Assembly: GCA_012934845.2 (NCBI GenBank)
Contig: WNNJ02002386.1
Coordinates: 1-64,000, forward strand
Source: Pomphorhynchus laevis
Lineage: Eukaryota > Acanthocephala > Palaeacanthocephala > Echinorhynchida > Pomphorhynchidae
DNA: 64,000 bases
Direction of reading: 5' to 3'
Positions 49,087-62,200 of this stretch are shown here, piece after piece. Each line of letters starts with the position of its first letter. Position 1 is the stretch's first letter. The notes beneath the pieces were generated by a model. The model worked only from the letters and a program-made list of their open reading frames with translations, did no database searches and was not told the origin of the DNA. Both the position numbers and the translations under genes were made by a program.

Positions 49087-49361
49087 TTGTAAGATAAATC
49101 CCTGTTTGCTTTATACTTTGGGATCTGTTTTCTTTAGTAGCAACTGCCTTGTTGTAGCACAGTATTAATTTGCATTAAAATCCCGTTTTTATCATCCACA
49201 GGCAGGTGAGTTTTACTTCGTATCTTTTTCACAACACCTGTGGAATGAATTATCTTATAAAAAGAAATCGTTGATATTTCGTTTTTCTTTAGATGGGTTA
49301 TCATCACAAATTTATGTTAACCCATTTATATATAATGGGCGTGACTCTAACTTCAAATACA
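49087..49361 (+). repeat. 275-bp direct repeat, copy 2
   Basis: Second copy of 48,387-48,659, same orientation, starting ttgtaagataaatccctg. Confidence 0.9.
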
Positions 49362-52300
49362 GATATTGTGGAAGCGAAAATCTGTTGAACACAAATTTGC
49401 ACCATATTTTATAATATGACTTTGAAGCAACTAGACTTAATAACGAAAAGCCAGTTTTATCTTAAGCATTTTGTCGCTAAAACATATTTCTTTTATTTTT
49501 CAATTTGTACACACTGTTTCTGATGATTATCTCCATAGTGGCAATGAGATTGCGAAATTAGGGCACTGTGCCATTCTGCATAACCAAATTAGAAACAAGC
49601 TTAAATAAAAGTATTAAGCTTTGATTTAAGTTCACAGTTCATGTTTCCAGCAGGCATGTAGACACTTAGCTGGTTGCACTTAGCCTTGGTTATTCTATCA
49701 AAGCATCTATAATCAACTCAAAAAGCAACCACTGATCTAGCCAAGCACTGTTCGTATAATCTACTTAAAGTGAATATCTAAAAAATAGAAGTAGTCAAAT
49801 TTCGTAGAGATTGTAGATTGTGCTCACATGATAAGATTAGTTTTATTCTCATTTATTTTAAATTATAAAACATTAATTAAATATATTAATTATTTTAATA
49901 TATTAATATATTATATTAATAATTTATTATATTAATATATTTTATATTAATTATAAAATATTATAATTATATTGAAAATCCGCAAAAATACTCCAAAAAT
50001 AATTCCATCTTAATTAGATTTCTACTTTATCTTAAAATAAAAAATGCATGAAATGGCTTTGCATGAAATAAGATCTTAACGTTAATAAAACTTCGACTTC
50101 ATTGCAGAATTTGAACAATTTATAACATAAAAGAAGGAAAACGAAGTCACGAGAGCAAACCTTACTAGTGATATACACAATCAAGCATTTTGAAAATAAT
50201 TTAGCTTCCGTATAAAATTTAGTTTTTTTGTGTGAAACATACTTTTTTATGGATATCTGATTAGCACAAATGCGAAGCTGTATCTAAAGTGTTTATTTTA
50301 ATATGTAACCTTTTTATGAACATGTGAATTTTATGGTATTGCCATAAGACAGTAAAATGCGTTATTGCAATTAGTAAAAATGTCCTGTCACTCTTCTTTT
50401 TTGCCGATTATAAGTTGCATTTGAAGCAGACAGAATTTTACTTCATTTTATGTATTTACCGATGCCTTAATATGCCGGCTGCATACTTTTGTTTTCTCTA
50501 TATTGAAGATGCTGATGCTGTCACATCATTCTTGCCATTATCATTATAAGAATGACATTACTTTGGTAAGCTTCGCTTAAAATATCATAAAATTTTGCTG
50601 CTATTAATAAAAAAAATAATATTCCGGATTTTGCGTTCTTCAAGTATTTGTTTTCTAAATATCGGACAATTCTTTTAGTTGATCGTTAGTAACAGAAATC
50701 GTTCATTGGAATATAAGTGTAAAGAATTTTATTTTATGCTTAAATATCAAAATTACTGATTCCTAATTCTGTAAATGTAATAAAATATGTTTCGCTATTT
50801 TTTCTTCTTTTACATAAATTTCACGCCAAATATGTTATATCGTGTTAAACGTATCTTCAGATATGTCATACTTAGATACGGTATCTGAACATATGTATCT
50901 ACCTTTTAAGTTGTAAGCACATAAAAAGTAATATGCTATTTTGGGCTTACTTTTTAATATGAAATGTCAGAATGTGTTATAAGGAACATTTAGCAAATTG
51001 AATGTTGTTGAGCTTTTGCTAGATTCTATATAGCAATTCTTGTCGAACAGCTTTTTAAAAATCGTAGAATTTTAGTACACCATAACATTTTCGCTGTTCA
51101 GCGTTTGGCCGGGCACGGTTACATACTCATGGATTTTGCTGCTTTATTTTTTATTTTCAGTAATTTCGTAATTTCTCAGTTTTCATAATTTCAACAGTTC
51201 TTATTAGTAGTTAATAAAACATTAGAATTAATTAAAGAATTATTGGATCTGGATCAAATAAAAGTGGAAATTTTTATTGATATTTCGCTTATCTCTGCTA
51301 GCAATTTTCTGAAGTAATTTCAGGTAATTTTCTGAAGATAATTATCTTAAGGTAATTTTCTGAAGATGATAACAGAGGTTAGCGAAATATCAAATAAAGT
51401 GTTCATCCTACTTTGATTCAGCTCCAATAATTCTTTATCAATAATGGATAATTATCAACTATTTTAAAAAATTAATATTAATTAATAAATATTATTTATT
51501 AATATAAATAGAAAACATTTACGAAACTATTTTTGTATTCAATTTATAATATTTATTAATTTTAAATGGCAGGCTAAATCCCTGTTATTTTGAAGAAATT
51601 TAAAGTTAAATAAATTAATTATTAATTAATTTTCTAAGTATAGTAATAATAGTTAATTATATTTTTAAAATATTATTTTAAATTATAACACGTAAAATAA
51701 TATTTTTATAATATTTAGAATAATATTTTTCCCTCATAATACAGAATGAATGACTTTTAAATATATTTATTCTGAAATTTTTGCTCCTTTGCTGTCTTTA
51801 ATTATATTTACCTTCTTTAACTTAATTTGGCTATTGTTTTCATTTGTTTTATCTTTTTTACACTTTCTATCCAGAAATTCGTTATTAGTGAAATTATAAT
51901 ATGCGTAATTTTTAGATTGAACATTAAGATGCCAAAGATGGATAAAAGGGTGTAAAGGGTATAAAAGAGAATTAAAGCGAATAAATTAGCTAAGGGGATA
52001 AAGGGGGATTAAAAGGACATTAAAAACGAACAAAGGGATATACAAGTTTTCAAGGAAGATTTAAAAGAAATGAATGATTTGATATGCTTAAAGTCACGAT
52101 TAAAATCACTGTAAACTTTAAATAAACTTGTTATTTCTGTTATCTTTATTAACATTATTATTTTTATCAAATTCTTCCGGATTTAAAAATTGATTTTTCA
52201 TAATTATTTTGTCAAAATAGATGTGTCATATAAAAACGATTAGTCTATGAAACCAAATAATTATAATTTTTTAATAATTATTTAATTTTTCAATTAAAAC

Positions 52301-53271
52301 AAATTATAAATTATAACATAAAAATAAAATATGTTTTATTTTATAAAATAATTGGTCCTTTTATGTTTATATTTACGAAGGTAATGACGTCATCAAATGT
52401 ATGCTAAAATAATAAAAATATTGTGTTGTACAGAATTAATTAATAATTATCAAATAAATCTTATTTGATAAAAATTTTCTAAATTTTTTATTATTTAAAA
52501 TAATAAAAAATTATTTAAAAATTATTTAAAATAATTATTAAAAATTATTAATAATTATTTAAATAATTTTAAAATTATTTAAATAATTTTAAAATTATTT
52601 AAAATTTTTCATTCTTCATTTTTAAAGATAAATATTTTAACTTTAAGTTGAAGTGCAGTTGAAACTGCACTTCATTGAAATTACCATTGAAATTTTTATC
52701 ATTCATAAGTTAGTGATCAAAATTACTCAATATTATTCTGGTATGTGCAAATCAACAACTGGTGGGAATATTTTTTATATAAAAATATATATATCCGTTT
52801 ATCAAATATTTGAATTTTTTGATATCTTCATCAATACTAATTATAAATTTTTATTTCACAAAATTAATTTATTCTCTAGATAAATTACAACTAATTTACT
52901 TAAAATTAAATAATTTATATTTAAACAAAATCTTAAAACAAAATTGTGTTCCAATTTGGCCATTTTATGCGTACTGGCGGACTGATTTGTTAAAATTAAA
53001 TTTATTGTATTTTTTTATTTTAGTTTTTAACTTTAGTTTGAGACATTTTTTAAATTTTGGTGTTTTGTGCATTAGTTGCACAAACAATTATACAGTCACG
53101 GCATTTAGCATATGAAATTGGAAAAATATGAGAATCATGTTGTACTTTACGTTTTATGCGTTTTATGTTAGATTAAAGTAACTCTATTGGTAATACAACA
53201 AACAATTACAAAAGTTCATAATTTGTAGACGTGTCGTCGCTAATCTTCTAAGAATATATCTTCCAATTCAT
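49362..53271. other. Gene-poor AT-rich stretch
   Basis: No gene recognised. The fold-back element at 51,234-51,436 is listed separately. Long A/T runs at 49,860-49,980 and 52,260-52,620. Frames at 52,653-53,115 are low-complexity and unconvincing. Confidence 0.6.
51234..51436. mobile_element. Fold-back / MITE-like element with ~85-bp arms
   Basis: The left part (aaagaattattggatctgga...) and the right part read as inverted copies, roughly 75-80% identical; both carry gatatttcgct and end at aaagaattattgg. The centre holds three or four tandem copies of aattttctgaag. Non-coding. Confidence 0.7.
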
Positions 53272-53295
53272 TTATGCTGTATCAAGAAGCAAAGG
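53272..53295 (-). CDS. VMAT: Possible VMAT last exon (8 codons and stop)
   Basis: After a 45-bp intron, acceptor gtttttag is followed by PLLLDTA and TAA in the right phase. This would give a very short cytoplasmic tail. The intron length fits the gene, but so short a frame can arise by chance, and the true last exon could lie further left. Confidence 0.38.
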   Translation of the reverse strand, partial: PLLLDTA

Positions 53296-56200
53296 CTAAA
53301 AACATATTTTATACCTTAACATTAGCTTAAAAAAGTTTACCTTAAATTCTAAAAGTTGCAAATTTCGCAGAGATAGAAGTAAGGGGGAATACATAATACA
53401 TATTAATGCAACAGATGTTAGCATTACTTGAAGTCCGTAATACTTTACAATATGGCCTCCAATTGCCGGACCTAAAATCGGTAATTAATAGGCAAGAAAG
53501 ATATTGTCTAAAATATATAATCCATGTGTGCATTATTTGAATAACGAATTTATTCAAATTATTCTTAGAATGACTATAAGTACAAGTCTACGAGGATTAA
53601 AAACATGGTTGAATGCTATGAATTGAAAAATATGATTAAATTCGAATATTTTTAATTTCTTGATATTTTTCGATATTTTAGGATCTTGAAATTTAATATC
53701 TATTTCAAAGTAGCTATTGCTATAACTGCAGACATTATTTTCCAAATATAGAGAGAGATCAATTGTCAACAGTTCATTGTCATGAAATACAGGAACTTAA
53801 ATTTACAATGTTCTTGAAAATGACAGCTTTATATTTTTTAGCCATTAAAATCAAAATAAAATCAACTACTTCTAAATTACAAACTAATTCATAGTTTGTA
53901 ATTTGTTCTAGATCATCGTCTTTGTATCTGGTTCTCAATGCTTCTTATTCATAATGTATATGAAAGCAAAAGGTTGTTGAGTTCCTTGTAACTGATAATT
54001 CGAAATTGTTAATTGTAAATCGATAATTGAAAATTGTTTTAGAGCATCGTCTTTGTATCTGGTTTTCAATGCTTCTTATTCAGAGACTATATGAAAGCAA
54101 AAGTTTGTTAAGTTCCTTGTAACTGATAATATTGTGATCATAATCGACATATTGCTTTGTATAACAAAGGAATCTTTATTTAACTCTGTTACAGCAATCA
54201 CGGTAGAGACAGTTGCATGTTAAGATTATTTTTACTAATTTATACGAATTTCAAATTCAGACTGACTTTAAAAGCCAAGTCAAAATTCAATTTTAATCTG
54301 GTATTCTTAATTATTTTCTAAAAATATACCAATCACGTATCCAGTACATAAAGCCATATCCCCGATTGCATATGCATTCCCGTACGAAGAAGGATATTTA
54401 ATGTCCATTATTTGACCAAAAATTGGAGTCATTGCAGCATCGATCATACCCATAGAAATACCAAGCAATCCAATGGGAATAATCAAATGTTTCATAGATG
54501 TCGCAAAAGGAATCTATTTCCAAACATGTTAAAAATGGCTTTAAAACCTCACATGATAACCTTTTGTAATAACATTAATACATTTAATTTATTAATTAAT
54601 CTAAATCGAAACGAGACAATCTCGGCGGTGTTCGTTACTTCAGCGAAAACTCTGCTTGCCCAATGTAGGTGCTGGCAAATTCCTTGCAGCAAACTTTACA
54701 AACAACCTCCATCCTTCTTAACAACGATTTTTGCGATTATATTGTTGCGGAACCGATTTAATATAATTACACTTTAAACAACCGTCTTAGGAATACCGGT
54801 TGAGGTAACGTCTGAGGTCAACGACTGAGGGCCAATGTATTTAGATGACGTAGATCATGTTTTTTCCTTATTTATAATTTCGTGCGGTCTCTTAACGGAG
54901 TAAGCAAGAAAAGTAAATATCATAACGAGTTTATATAGTTCATCAAAAAGATAAATTTCATTTGTTCAAATTATGAATGCTTTTAAACAAATGCTTCGAA
55001 CCAAAACAGTTTTGTAGATATCAGATGGTATCTACATTTTACATTTGTCCTTAAATAACAAAACAATTAAGCCGGAGGTCATGTAATCCTTATCACTAAG
55101 CGAGAATTCAACAAATTGAAAATATCATCAATACTTCTCAAATTTCTACCAAATAACGAAAATATCATCTATATAAAGGTAGTAGGTGATCTAGTAAATA
55201 CTAAAAGGCTTATAGTTTATTCCTAAATTTTTTACAATTCCGTTAATGCATTGTTTGCGATGGGTGAAACCATCGCCAAGCCATATAGCTGATTATATGT
55301 CATTCCATTAAATGAAAAATGTTACTAAATTCTAACTGAAATAGTCAACTGCGTTTTAAGATGTTCTCCGTATTTGTCCAAGGATTGGCAGGGTTGAATA
55401 AAGAAAGTCAACAATATCATTTACTGGTGCATCAGTAAATGATATTTAATTATATTTATTTTTCTGTTTAGTACTTTAAATATAGTAATGTATAATACTG
55501 TATATAAAATACAGAATAGCACTTTAGTGGGAATATACATAATAAATGATTTTTGACAAATATTTCAAAAATCCGCCATCCTCGCAGTTGGTAAATTCGT
55601 AGTTTTGAAGAAATGCTTAATTTCTACAGTGTAGATGACATTCAAATGTGATATTAATTAATGATAATTAATTATTTATTAATTATCATTATCAAATCAA
55701 TTAATACTATTAATTGAATTATGCACTTTTGAGATTATCATTTAATTTATTAAAATATAATGAAAAATGTTTGATGTAAATTCATTCTTTTAGCTCTTTA
55801 TTTTAGAACAGAATCGACAAAACACGAAATTAATTTATTTTTATATTTCTCAAATTTAAATTAATTATTTTTCTCAAATTAATCAATTAAAAAAATCTTT
55901 TCTAGTGGAGATGCTAGATCGATAAAGCGGAATGTGTCGAAAAAAATTCATATATTCAGTGCTTACAGTAACCACAAATATACATTTTATCGTGCATTTT
56001 TCGACATGTAGGCGCAAGGTCAATATAAATGAGTGTAAGTATATTGAAAAACGTGTTAAGATTAATATAAGATTATATAATTAATACTAATTATATAATT
56101 TATATAATTTCATTATATAATTTCTACTAATTTGTAGAATTAGTAGAAATGGGAACGATTTAGTTCATCTTTCCTGCGCTTATTTCAGTTTTTTTTATCA

Positions 56201-59200
56201 AAAGTTTACATTTCTTTAAAAGTAAGATTGGGACATTAAAATGGAATAAACATTTTGATTTAAAAATATATCAGCGAAGTTTATATCCAGCGTCAATTCA
56301 CAATAAAAGTCTGTGAATTGAAGGTTCCCAAAGTTTGTGAAGGGGCACAACCAAATTTTGGCACAACAAAAAGTTTATATTTCTTTAAAAGGTTACATTA
56401 ATTATTGAATTCATGACGTTATGAATTTTAGAGTGCAACAACATCAATCAAAGAATTCTGTTTTATTTATCCGCGACATACAAAATTAATTCAATCAAAT
56501 ATTTAATTAAATAATTAAAGAACCATGTGGATTCTTAAATAGACATAAAAATATGTAAAGATATTCGATAAGGCCTCATTGCTCTCTGATTCACAAATTG
56601 TTGGTTAATCTCGCTGTCAAGGTATTTATTATGTTAGGGAAAAATTCATTAAGTAATTAATTATGTTGTAAATATTACAATAAAAATTTTACAGCAAATA
56701 TTGACAGGCCACCAATCCATAATCCTACCGTACAGCAACGCCACCTATTCAGAAATGCCAATTGATGTATTGGATAGCAATTGATGCATTACCGTTGCAG
56801 TCGATATGCAATTGCACCGAAAAAATTTGTGGCGATAAGATAAGTTAAACTAGCCGGAAGAAATGAACCACCTGAAAAATGTTATTTATAAAAGCAGAAT
56901 TGGAAGAATCAAATGTCATTTATAAAAGCGAATATGTTGTGATAATGTCAAATTACCTTGTTGTCCTTCAGTGGCATTAAATTTACTAATAAGCCACATT
57001 GGTAGAGATGGTTCTAACATTGCTATACCAGTGTTACCAATAGCCAGTGCTCCTATACGTAGAATAAGATATCTGTTTCAACAAATCTTTAAGCATTTAC
57101 CAAAAGCTACGAGAATATGCGGATCTTTTAACAGAGTAAACAATGGAGGAGATTTACTTGCTCTCTCGGACTTGACGGATAAATCTAGCGATATAATTTG
57201 TATCACTAAAATTTTCGATCATTTCAAATATTATCAATTCTTAATTACATCCGTTGAAGAGTGAAATCAAAGATAGTAATATAAAAGGTACTTGTCTGCC
57301 CATGTATTCAGTAACAAGTCCACCAAATGGAGGTCCAACTATGAAAATGAGTTTTATTAATAAATGTCAGTTTATACCTAGCACGCCCATTGCTAGTCCT
57401 CCCAGTGCCATTCCCATATGTTTACCTCTGTCCGAATCATCAGTGAAGTACGTTGCAAGCATACAAAGCCCTTAATTATAATTTGAAATAATTTTAGATT
57501 AAAGAGTAATCATTCGGAAGTAGTAATTGTCAATACACAGTGAACCTATAAGCTTGAACTTACTAAAATTGTAAGTTATTGTTCAATTTATCCGTCATGA
57601 GTATTTTTATTTGTTGTACAAATATTATTGAGTAACAAATCTAGAGGCAGAATAATTGTAAAGCCAAATGTTTTGATGTCAAAATTCTTTTAAATTTGTA
57701 AAGTTGTAATGTGACATTTTATAACGATCCGGAAATTAAGTTGCAATGTCTGTCTACAGGCAATTTAATCAAAATTAGATTTAAATGTACTGACTTTGTG
57801 AGTTTAAGATTCAACATAAGATTCGATCACGTCGGATAGCAATCGATATACAGTCAAACTAAAATGGTTTAGTTGATTCTAAGTATAACTCAATGGGTTG
57901 TGCGTTGGTTACGATCGTGATCAATATTTATGATGACGTGAGGTAAGTCATTTCGTAGCTTTTTGACTATAAATAATGATGGATACGAGAAATCAATGTA
58001 GAAATTACCCCAGTTAAGGAAATCTGCTATAAAAAATAGAAACTAAATGAATAAATAGTATACAATATAGATACTAACCGTTCTGGTATTAAAATAGCAA
58101 CGTTTATTGATCACTTTAATGTATATCAAAGGAAAATTTTGAAGCTGAAATTTTATATTACCAGCCTCGAATTTAATCCGGGTTTTAATAACGATAAAAA
58201 TTGATTTCAGAGATTTCTTATGAAAACCCTATAATCAACATAATTTTAGTTTTCGATCTTGTCATTTTTGAATTTGTACATATTTCCACATTTGATTATA
58301 TTCGGCATTCTCTAATTAAAGGAAGATAAATTCGATGCAATCTGCAAATCCATTGGTTTACAAAGGATCAAATCACTATTGTAGAAGGTTTCAATGCATA
58401 TTTAGGTGTAGTAGATAGAGCGGGATATGCTCAAACAGAAAATGTTTCAAGATTTCTTAATTTTATTTGATATCTATTTTAATATAATAGCAGGTCAAAA
58501 CGAAAATTTTACTAAGCAAATAATCGCTATACTCATTTGTACATTAAAAAATTATAATTTCATAAAAATATATAATGTGCTTTAAATATAACAATAAAAT
58601 ATAGATCTTAGCATGCAATCACTAGAGGTTTATGAAAAAATATTGAGTTTATGACACAAACCTTAAGTATCACATGTGTCTAACATATTGAGTAAAAATA
58701 TAAGAGAACTTGTGTATAATTATATATTATTCATAATATATATAAGAAAATATAATTAAATATTTTTATATATATTATATAATATATATTCCTTATTATG
58801 ATACAATCTGATTTGTTTTACTGACAATTTATTATTGACTTGTGGACTTTGTTTTCCTTGTAATATAATCTCTATCAGAAATAATAAAACTATGTATTCT
58901 TGATACAACATTATCTTTCTGCTAATTTTTAAACAAGTTTGATGAATTATTTCTATTTCTTATAATGGAGAAGTATAAATCAACAAAATATTAATTAAAA
59001 TAAATTTAAACTATTAAGCGGATTTTTTCGGATGGATAATAAACGATATGCTTTGTATTAGAATAAGGTACACTAAATAACCAAATTTCATCAGAGGAAA
59101 TACGTCATTAGCGCGGATTTGGCCCCGTTGCCATGTTGGGTCGAGGAATAGCCGCCAAATCCTGATAACATTACAGTTCCTCCTGATGACCACTAATCCG

Positions 59201-62200
59201 TATTCTGATACATCGTCTATTATGAGTCAATTTATAAAAAATGACTTTTATATTATATTTTAAATTTTGACTTGATATAAAATACTTATACTGATAAGAT
59301 AACTGATTTTTACAAGGAATATAAATTCTTATACATTCTTTTAAGGCTAGAATGTTATAAGGTTAGTCAGTTTATCTTTTAAGATTAGTCAGTTGTAGAT
59401 GCTACATTGATGATATTACGGTGTTAGGAAAGTTATTGGCCCTCTGCTATGTTTGGTTATAGAATAGTGGCCGAATACCTGATAACATAACAGAAATATA
59501 ATATATATCTTTATTCATATATCGTATAAATATGTAGATCAGTTATATGATATGATTAAGTGATTATTATCTAATAATATGCATTATTAAATAATATTAA
59601 CATTTATTTAATTTAGACAACAATGCTTATTATTAAGAGACATTCTAAACATCACAAAATAAGTTTATCGATGATTTTTGTATACATTAACATTTTACAA
59701 TAATTATTGCAATTACCTGCAACACTTGAACAAGATGACCCGATACCTTGAATCGATCTTGCACAAAGTAGGGCCTGGTAGCTTTCGCCATACGAAAATA
59801 CTGAATATTATTTTACAAAAACGACTATATCATTAATGCAATGATTACTTACCTAATGCAGATACACCCATCATTATATTGCCTGCTAATAACGGAATTG
59901 AATAACCAATTCTAAAATTAATTAGGCTGCAAAAATAAAAAGTACACAATATTTTATCAAGACCCACGCGAATGGGTCTTTCATTACTAAATTGCCATAA
60001 ATTCGTTCGATTAAATAATGATCCTACAGCTACTCGACAAAGTGAGTTTAATAGATTCCTACGGCAGTTGTTTTCTAAAGGAAAACTTTCTGATAAGTTT
60101 CTTAAATCTTATCTTTCAAAAAATGCTAAACCAGGATTTTTATACTTATTGCCGAAAACTCACAAAGTTCAACACAGTGCAAGACCAATTGTTGTTTCAT
60201 ATTCTACTTTTTCTTATAAGATTTAAAAGTTTATTGCCACCACTTTACGATTTCATATATCTGATAGTCATTTATCATACATTAAAGATGGACCTCATTT
60301 TTCTCGTTTAATCCGTGGATATAAAGCTCTCGAACGTTCATTGTTTACAACTGACATCACCTCCCTATACACTAACGTTCCGCTCTCTAATGCTATAAAC
60401 ATTGCAGCTGATATATTAGCTCTTAACCCACCTTGTGACATTCTTCTTAATCATGAAGATTGGCATACTCTCCTCACAATGTGTACCAATCGTTGCAATT
60501 TTATTTTTGAATCTGTCATGTGAGATCAGATCGATGGATTGGCAATGGGCAACCCTCTTGCTCCTGTATTGTCCGAGTTATACATGAGGAATTGGGAAAA
60601 TTCTTTTGTCAATAGTATTGATGGAGTTGTCAAGTGGTTTCGTTATGTTGACGACGCATTTTTGGTTGCTCAGAATTGCGTTACACAGGATTTCCTTACC
60701 CATACGCTAAATTCTAAGGATTCTCGAATTCAATGGTGCATTTCTTCTGAATCTAATGTGGGTATACCTTTTCTTGATATCTTGGTTAAGCGGGTTAATT
60801 CTTCTATACTTCAAACATGTGTTTATCAAAAATTTGGTACAGGGCCAGATATTATTTCTTGGACTTCAAACGTTCCAACTAATTGGCTTATTTCCGCTGC
60901 TACGTCACATTACATACGTTGCAGGCTTATCTGTTCTAACTATCACTTAATTTGTGAAAGAGAAAAGGCTATCACACATAATTTACTAAAAAGTAGCTTT
61001 CCGATTTGGGATATTAAATAAGCTAAATTTAAATCTTTAGCGCATAAAAATAAAGTTTTTGGTCCTAAAAAGGAATACATCATATAGGAATACCGTTTTT
61101 AGTAACAAGTGGAATTCTGTATTTTCAAAGTTTATTAATAATAACATAAAAATCGAAAAATAGTTGTATTAACAAAGTGCACATTTTTAACAGAAAATTA
61201 CCTAAACTTCACAACATTTTTAAGCGTAAACCAGATTTTAACAAAGATGCCGTTGTTTATAAAATACCTTGTAAAGAATGCGAACAGGTATATGTTGGTC
61301 AAATCGGTCAAGGTTTGGTTGTGAGTTTGAATCATTCCGTTGATTTTGAAAATGCATCTATTTTATCATTTGAAAGTAACTTGTTATCTCGCATTATTCA
61401 AGAAGCGTATTTTATTGAAAAAGAACATAATTTAATGCTTAATAATAAATCCGATCTCAACCTTAAATAAAATTATAATTAATTATCCCAAAATGACATT
61501 ATTTTAATTTTTTTCAATTTGTTTGTTTATTCTAATTGTAGCATTATTTTGTTTTGGTTTAGATTAAATTATAATTTATTACTCTACTATTACATTATTT
61601 TTATTATTAAATTCGTATTTATTTGTCACTTATTTTATGATTTTAATTTTATTTCGTTTTATGATTCTGTTTTTTTTTTCTTTCTTTTTGTTTGTTTTAA
61701 AATGTGTATTAAAATTTTAGTGTATGATTGTTTTGTTTCTCGGTATTTTATTTTTTTAAGTAGAAATCTGGGGCAAATCAATGCTTGTATTTTTGTATAA
61801 ATGTTGGAAACACGAGGGAAACAAATTGTGAAACTTTTTTTGTAATCCTGATGATAGCAGGAGCTATCGAAATATAGAATTTTAAGCAAATAAAAGATAT
61901 TTTCTTTTTCGTTTCTATAATAACTATACATTTTATATTACTATCAAGTTAAAATTTGAAATCGAAATTTAAAACAAAAATCTGCAAAAATATAATATGA
62001 TGTATATTATATTGATTGGTAAACTATGTAATCTGGATAAAGTGAACTATGATCATTATAGAGTATTCATTGGTCACTGAAATATGATCATTGATATATT
62101 TCCATTGGCCGTGGTTACCAATAGGACCATATATTACCAATGGGGTCATTTTGGGGTATGGAAATTGAGTCGTAAGAAAATCAGTTACAGAATAATATAA

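Noticed and set aside
48387-49361. Small LTR retrotransposon with 275-bp LTRs
   Set aside because: The interior is a minus-strand CR1 RT scrap and the repeats lack TG...CA ends.
61519-61800. 93-codon hydrophobic frame as a membrane protein
   Set aside because: Poly-T-rich 3' region of the Penelope-like element gives Phe/Leu/Ile runs by composition alone.
61848-61872. Canonical hammerhead ribozyme
   Set aside because: Stem II spacing to GAAA is wrong and no stem I pairing partner was seen; kept only as a hammerhead-like motif.
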